Origin: Tepidimonas alkaliphilus
GTDB lineage: Bacteria > Pseudomonadota > Gammaproteobacteria > Burkholderiales > Burkholderiaceae_C
Reading direction: 5' to 3'
Length of the DNA stretch: 64,000 nt
Assembly: GCF_007556595.1 (NCBI RefSeq)
Contig: NZ_VJNB01000006.1
Coordinates: 62,001 to 126,000 of the forward strand
Under the pieces are notes generated by a model. That model was not told the DNA's origin and ran no database searches. It saw only the letters and a program-made list of their open reading frames with translations. Both the position numbers and the translations under genes were made by a program. Positions 62,552-64,000 of the stretch are shown one piece after another; position 1 is the first letter of the stretch; each line of letters begins with the position of its first letter.

Positions 62552-62983
62552 ATGGAACTCAACACGCTCAAGCCCGCACCGGGAGCTAAAAAAGCGCGCC
62601 GGCGCGTCGGACGCGGTATCGGTTCCGGTCTTGGCAAAACCGCTGGTCGCGGGCACAAGGGTCAAAAATCCCGTTCCGGCGGTTTCCATAAGGTCGGCTT
62701 CGAGGGCGGTCAAATGCCGCTGCAGCGGCGGCTGCCCAAGCGCGGCTTCAAATCACCCACGGTGAAATACAACGCCGAAGTGACGTTGGCTGCCCTGCAA
62801 AAGCTCGGTCGAACCGAGGTTGACCTGCTGACGTTGAAGCAGGCAGGGCTGGTTCCCCAGTTGGCCCGCAAGGTCAAAGTGATCAAAACCGGGGAAATCA
62901 CGATCGCGGTCAAGTTGCAGGGTGTCGCAGCGACCGCGGGTGCGAAGGCGGCCATCGAAGCGGCTGGCGGCAGCGTCGCTTAA
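62552..62983 (+). CDS. rplO: 50S ribosomal protein L15
   Basis: 143 residues. [44 protein letters not shown] is the flexible Gly/Lys-rich N-terminus, then [23 protein letters not shown] precedes the ATG. Followed by secY after ~35 bp. Confidence 0.98.
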   Translation: MELNTLKPAPGAKKARRRVGRGIGSGLGKTAGRGHKGQKSRSGGFHKVGFEGGQMPLQRRLPKRGFKSPTVKYNAEVTLAALQKLGRTEVDLLTLKQAGLVPQLARKVKVIKTGEITIAVKLQGVAATAGAKAAIEAAGGSVA

Positions 62984-63018
62984 GCTCTCCCCACGCATCG
63001 ATGTGAGGCAACTGCACT

Positions 63019-64000
63019 GTGGCCAACAGCGTCACCACTCTTGCCAAAACCGGTAAATACGGTGACTTGGCGCGCCGGTTGTGGTTCCTGATCGGGGCCT
63101 TGGTGGTCTATCGAATCGGGGCGCACATTCCGGTGCCCGGCATCGACCCGGTTCAGCTTGAGCAGCTCTTCAAAGGGCAGCAAGGCGGCATCCTGAGCTT
63201 GTTCAACATGTTCTCGGGCGGAGCGCTGTCGCGCTTCACCGTGTTTGCGCTTGGGATCATGCCCTACATCTCCGCGTCGATCATCATGCAATTGATGACC
63301 TACGTGATCCCGGCGTTTGAGCAGCTCAAAAAAGAAGGTGAGAGTGGTCGACGCAAGATCACCCAATACACCCGTTACGGCACTTTGGTGTTGGCGATCT
63401 TCCAAGCGCTTGGCATTGCGCTGGCTTTGGAAAGCTCGCCCGGCTTGGTGATCGAGCCCGGTTTGGCTTTCCGCTTTACGGCGGTGGTGAGTTTGGTCGC
63501 CGGCACGATGTTTTTGATGTGGCTGGGCGAACAAATCACCGAGCGAGGTCTCGGCAATGGGATATCCATTTTGATTTTCGCCGGGATTGTGGCGGGCCTG
63601 CCCAGCGCGATCGGAGGCTTGTTGGAGTTGGTGCGCACAGGCGCGATGAGCATTCTGGCCGCCATCTTCATTGTGGCGCTGGTGATCGTCGTGACCTACG
63701 GCGTGGTGTTCGTGGAGCGGGGCCAGCGCAAGATCTTGGTGAACTACGCCCGTCGCCAGGTGGGTAATAGGGTTTATGGGGGTCAGTCTTCCCATCTGCC
63801 GCTTAAACTCAACATGGCTGGGGTGATTCCGCCGATTTTCGCCTCCTCGATCATCCTGCTTCCATCCACATTGGTCAGCTGGATGAGCACAGGTGACGGC
63901 ACCCGCTGGTTGCGCGATTTGGCCGCGGCGCTTTCGCCGGGGCAGCCGGTTTACGTTGTGCTGTATGCGGCGGCCATTGTGTTCTTCTGCTTTTTCTACA
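63019..64000 (+). CDS. secY: Protein translocase channel subunit SecY, N-terminal part
   Basis: The frame starts at a GTG (63019) and is open to the window edge, giving ~327 residues of ~440. [62 protein letters not shown] (plug and TM2 region), [16 protein letters not shown] and [19 protein letters not shown] are SecY signatures; roughly eight helices are visible. Core of the SecYEG translocon in the inner membrane. Cut off by the right edge. Confidence 0.97.
   Translation, partial: MANSVTTLAKTGKYGDLARRLWFLIGALVVYRIGAHIPVPGIDPVQLEQLFKGQQGGILSLFNMFSGGALSRFTVFALGIMPYISASIIMQLMTYVIPAFEQLKKEGESGRRKITQYTRYGTLVLAIFQALGIALALESSPGLVIEPGLAFRFTAVVSLVAGTMFLMWLGEQITERGLGNGISILIFAGIVAGLPSAIGGLLELVRTGAMSILAAIFIVALVIVVTYGVVFVERGQRKILVNYARRQVGNRVYGGQSSHLPLKLNMAGVIPPIFASSIILLPSTLVSWMSTGDGTRWLRDLAAALSPGQPVYVVLYAAAIVFFCFFY

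Noticed and set aside
1-64000. tRNA, rRNA or CRISPR array
   Set aside because: No cloverleaf with GGTTCGA-type T-loop in the intergenic gaps, no rRNA-like sequence and no regularly spaced repeats were recognised by eye.

Overview
The window is a GC-rich, gene-dense stretch of a Gram-negative betaproteobacterial chromosome. The gene set fits Burkholderiales, perhaps a Comamonadaceae- or Tepidimonas-like organism: a Burkholderia/Bordetella-type porin, lptD-surA-rsmA, minCDE, pntAA-pntAB-pntB, and an spc ribosomal operon headed by rplN. The species cannot be fixed from the sequence. The left edge cuts a phoX gene and the right edge cuts secY. I saw no rRNA, tRNA or CRISPR array.

Layout. 1-6.4 kb: a PhoX-type phosphatase, an MBL-fold hydrolase, a peroxiredoxin, a phytase-like secreted protein and a porin. 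6.5-11.3 kb: a class III aminotransferase, a hemerythrin-like protein with an FNR-type box, and divergent copA/copZ. 11.3-14 kb: an intergenic region with DnaA-box-like palindromes, then minCDE with a coupled SemiSWEET gene. 13.8-23.3 kb: Sua5, purK-purE, a thioredoxin-TPR chaperone with a ferredoxin, a Spy/CpxP protein with a CpxR/CpxA-like pair, purC, an orphan DUF4212 gene and pyruvate kinase.

23.5-29.2 kb is accessory DNA: hicAB, a type IIL (MmeI-like) restriction-modification gene interrupted in frame by a 261-bp cassette carrying a DUF1640-like small gene, an ImmA/IrrE remnant, an IS element with a frameshifted transposase, and a phage prohead-protease remnant. It abuts a probable Fur-controlled iron block: feoAB and three small genes, with three Fur-box-like sites. 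32.9-39 kb is a MarR-like regulator, a TRAP transporter and pxpBCA, most simply a 5-oxoproline uptake and hydrolysis unit. 39-44 kb is an AT-richer ethanolamine island (eutC, eutB, permease, AraC/EutR-like regulator) that looks acquired, with a large nested inverted repeat in its divergent promoter region.

44.7-58.6 kb returns to core genes: a cytoplasmic SBP-like protein, maeB, a secreted RNase with its barstar, a second DUF1640-like gene flanked by a 14-bp direct repeat, rsmA-surA-lptD, amgK, rsmE, a Nudix hydrolase and the proton-translocating transhydrogenase. 58.9-64 kb is the spc operon (rplN to secY). Its likely promoter sits inside the terminator hairpin of pntB.

The most unusual signals are the two DUF1640-like cassettes, one inside a restriction gene and one bounded by direct repeats; the DnaA-box palindrome cluster upstream of minC; the nested repeat in the eut control region; and the promoter-in-terminator at the spc operon.
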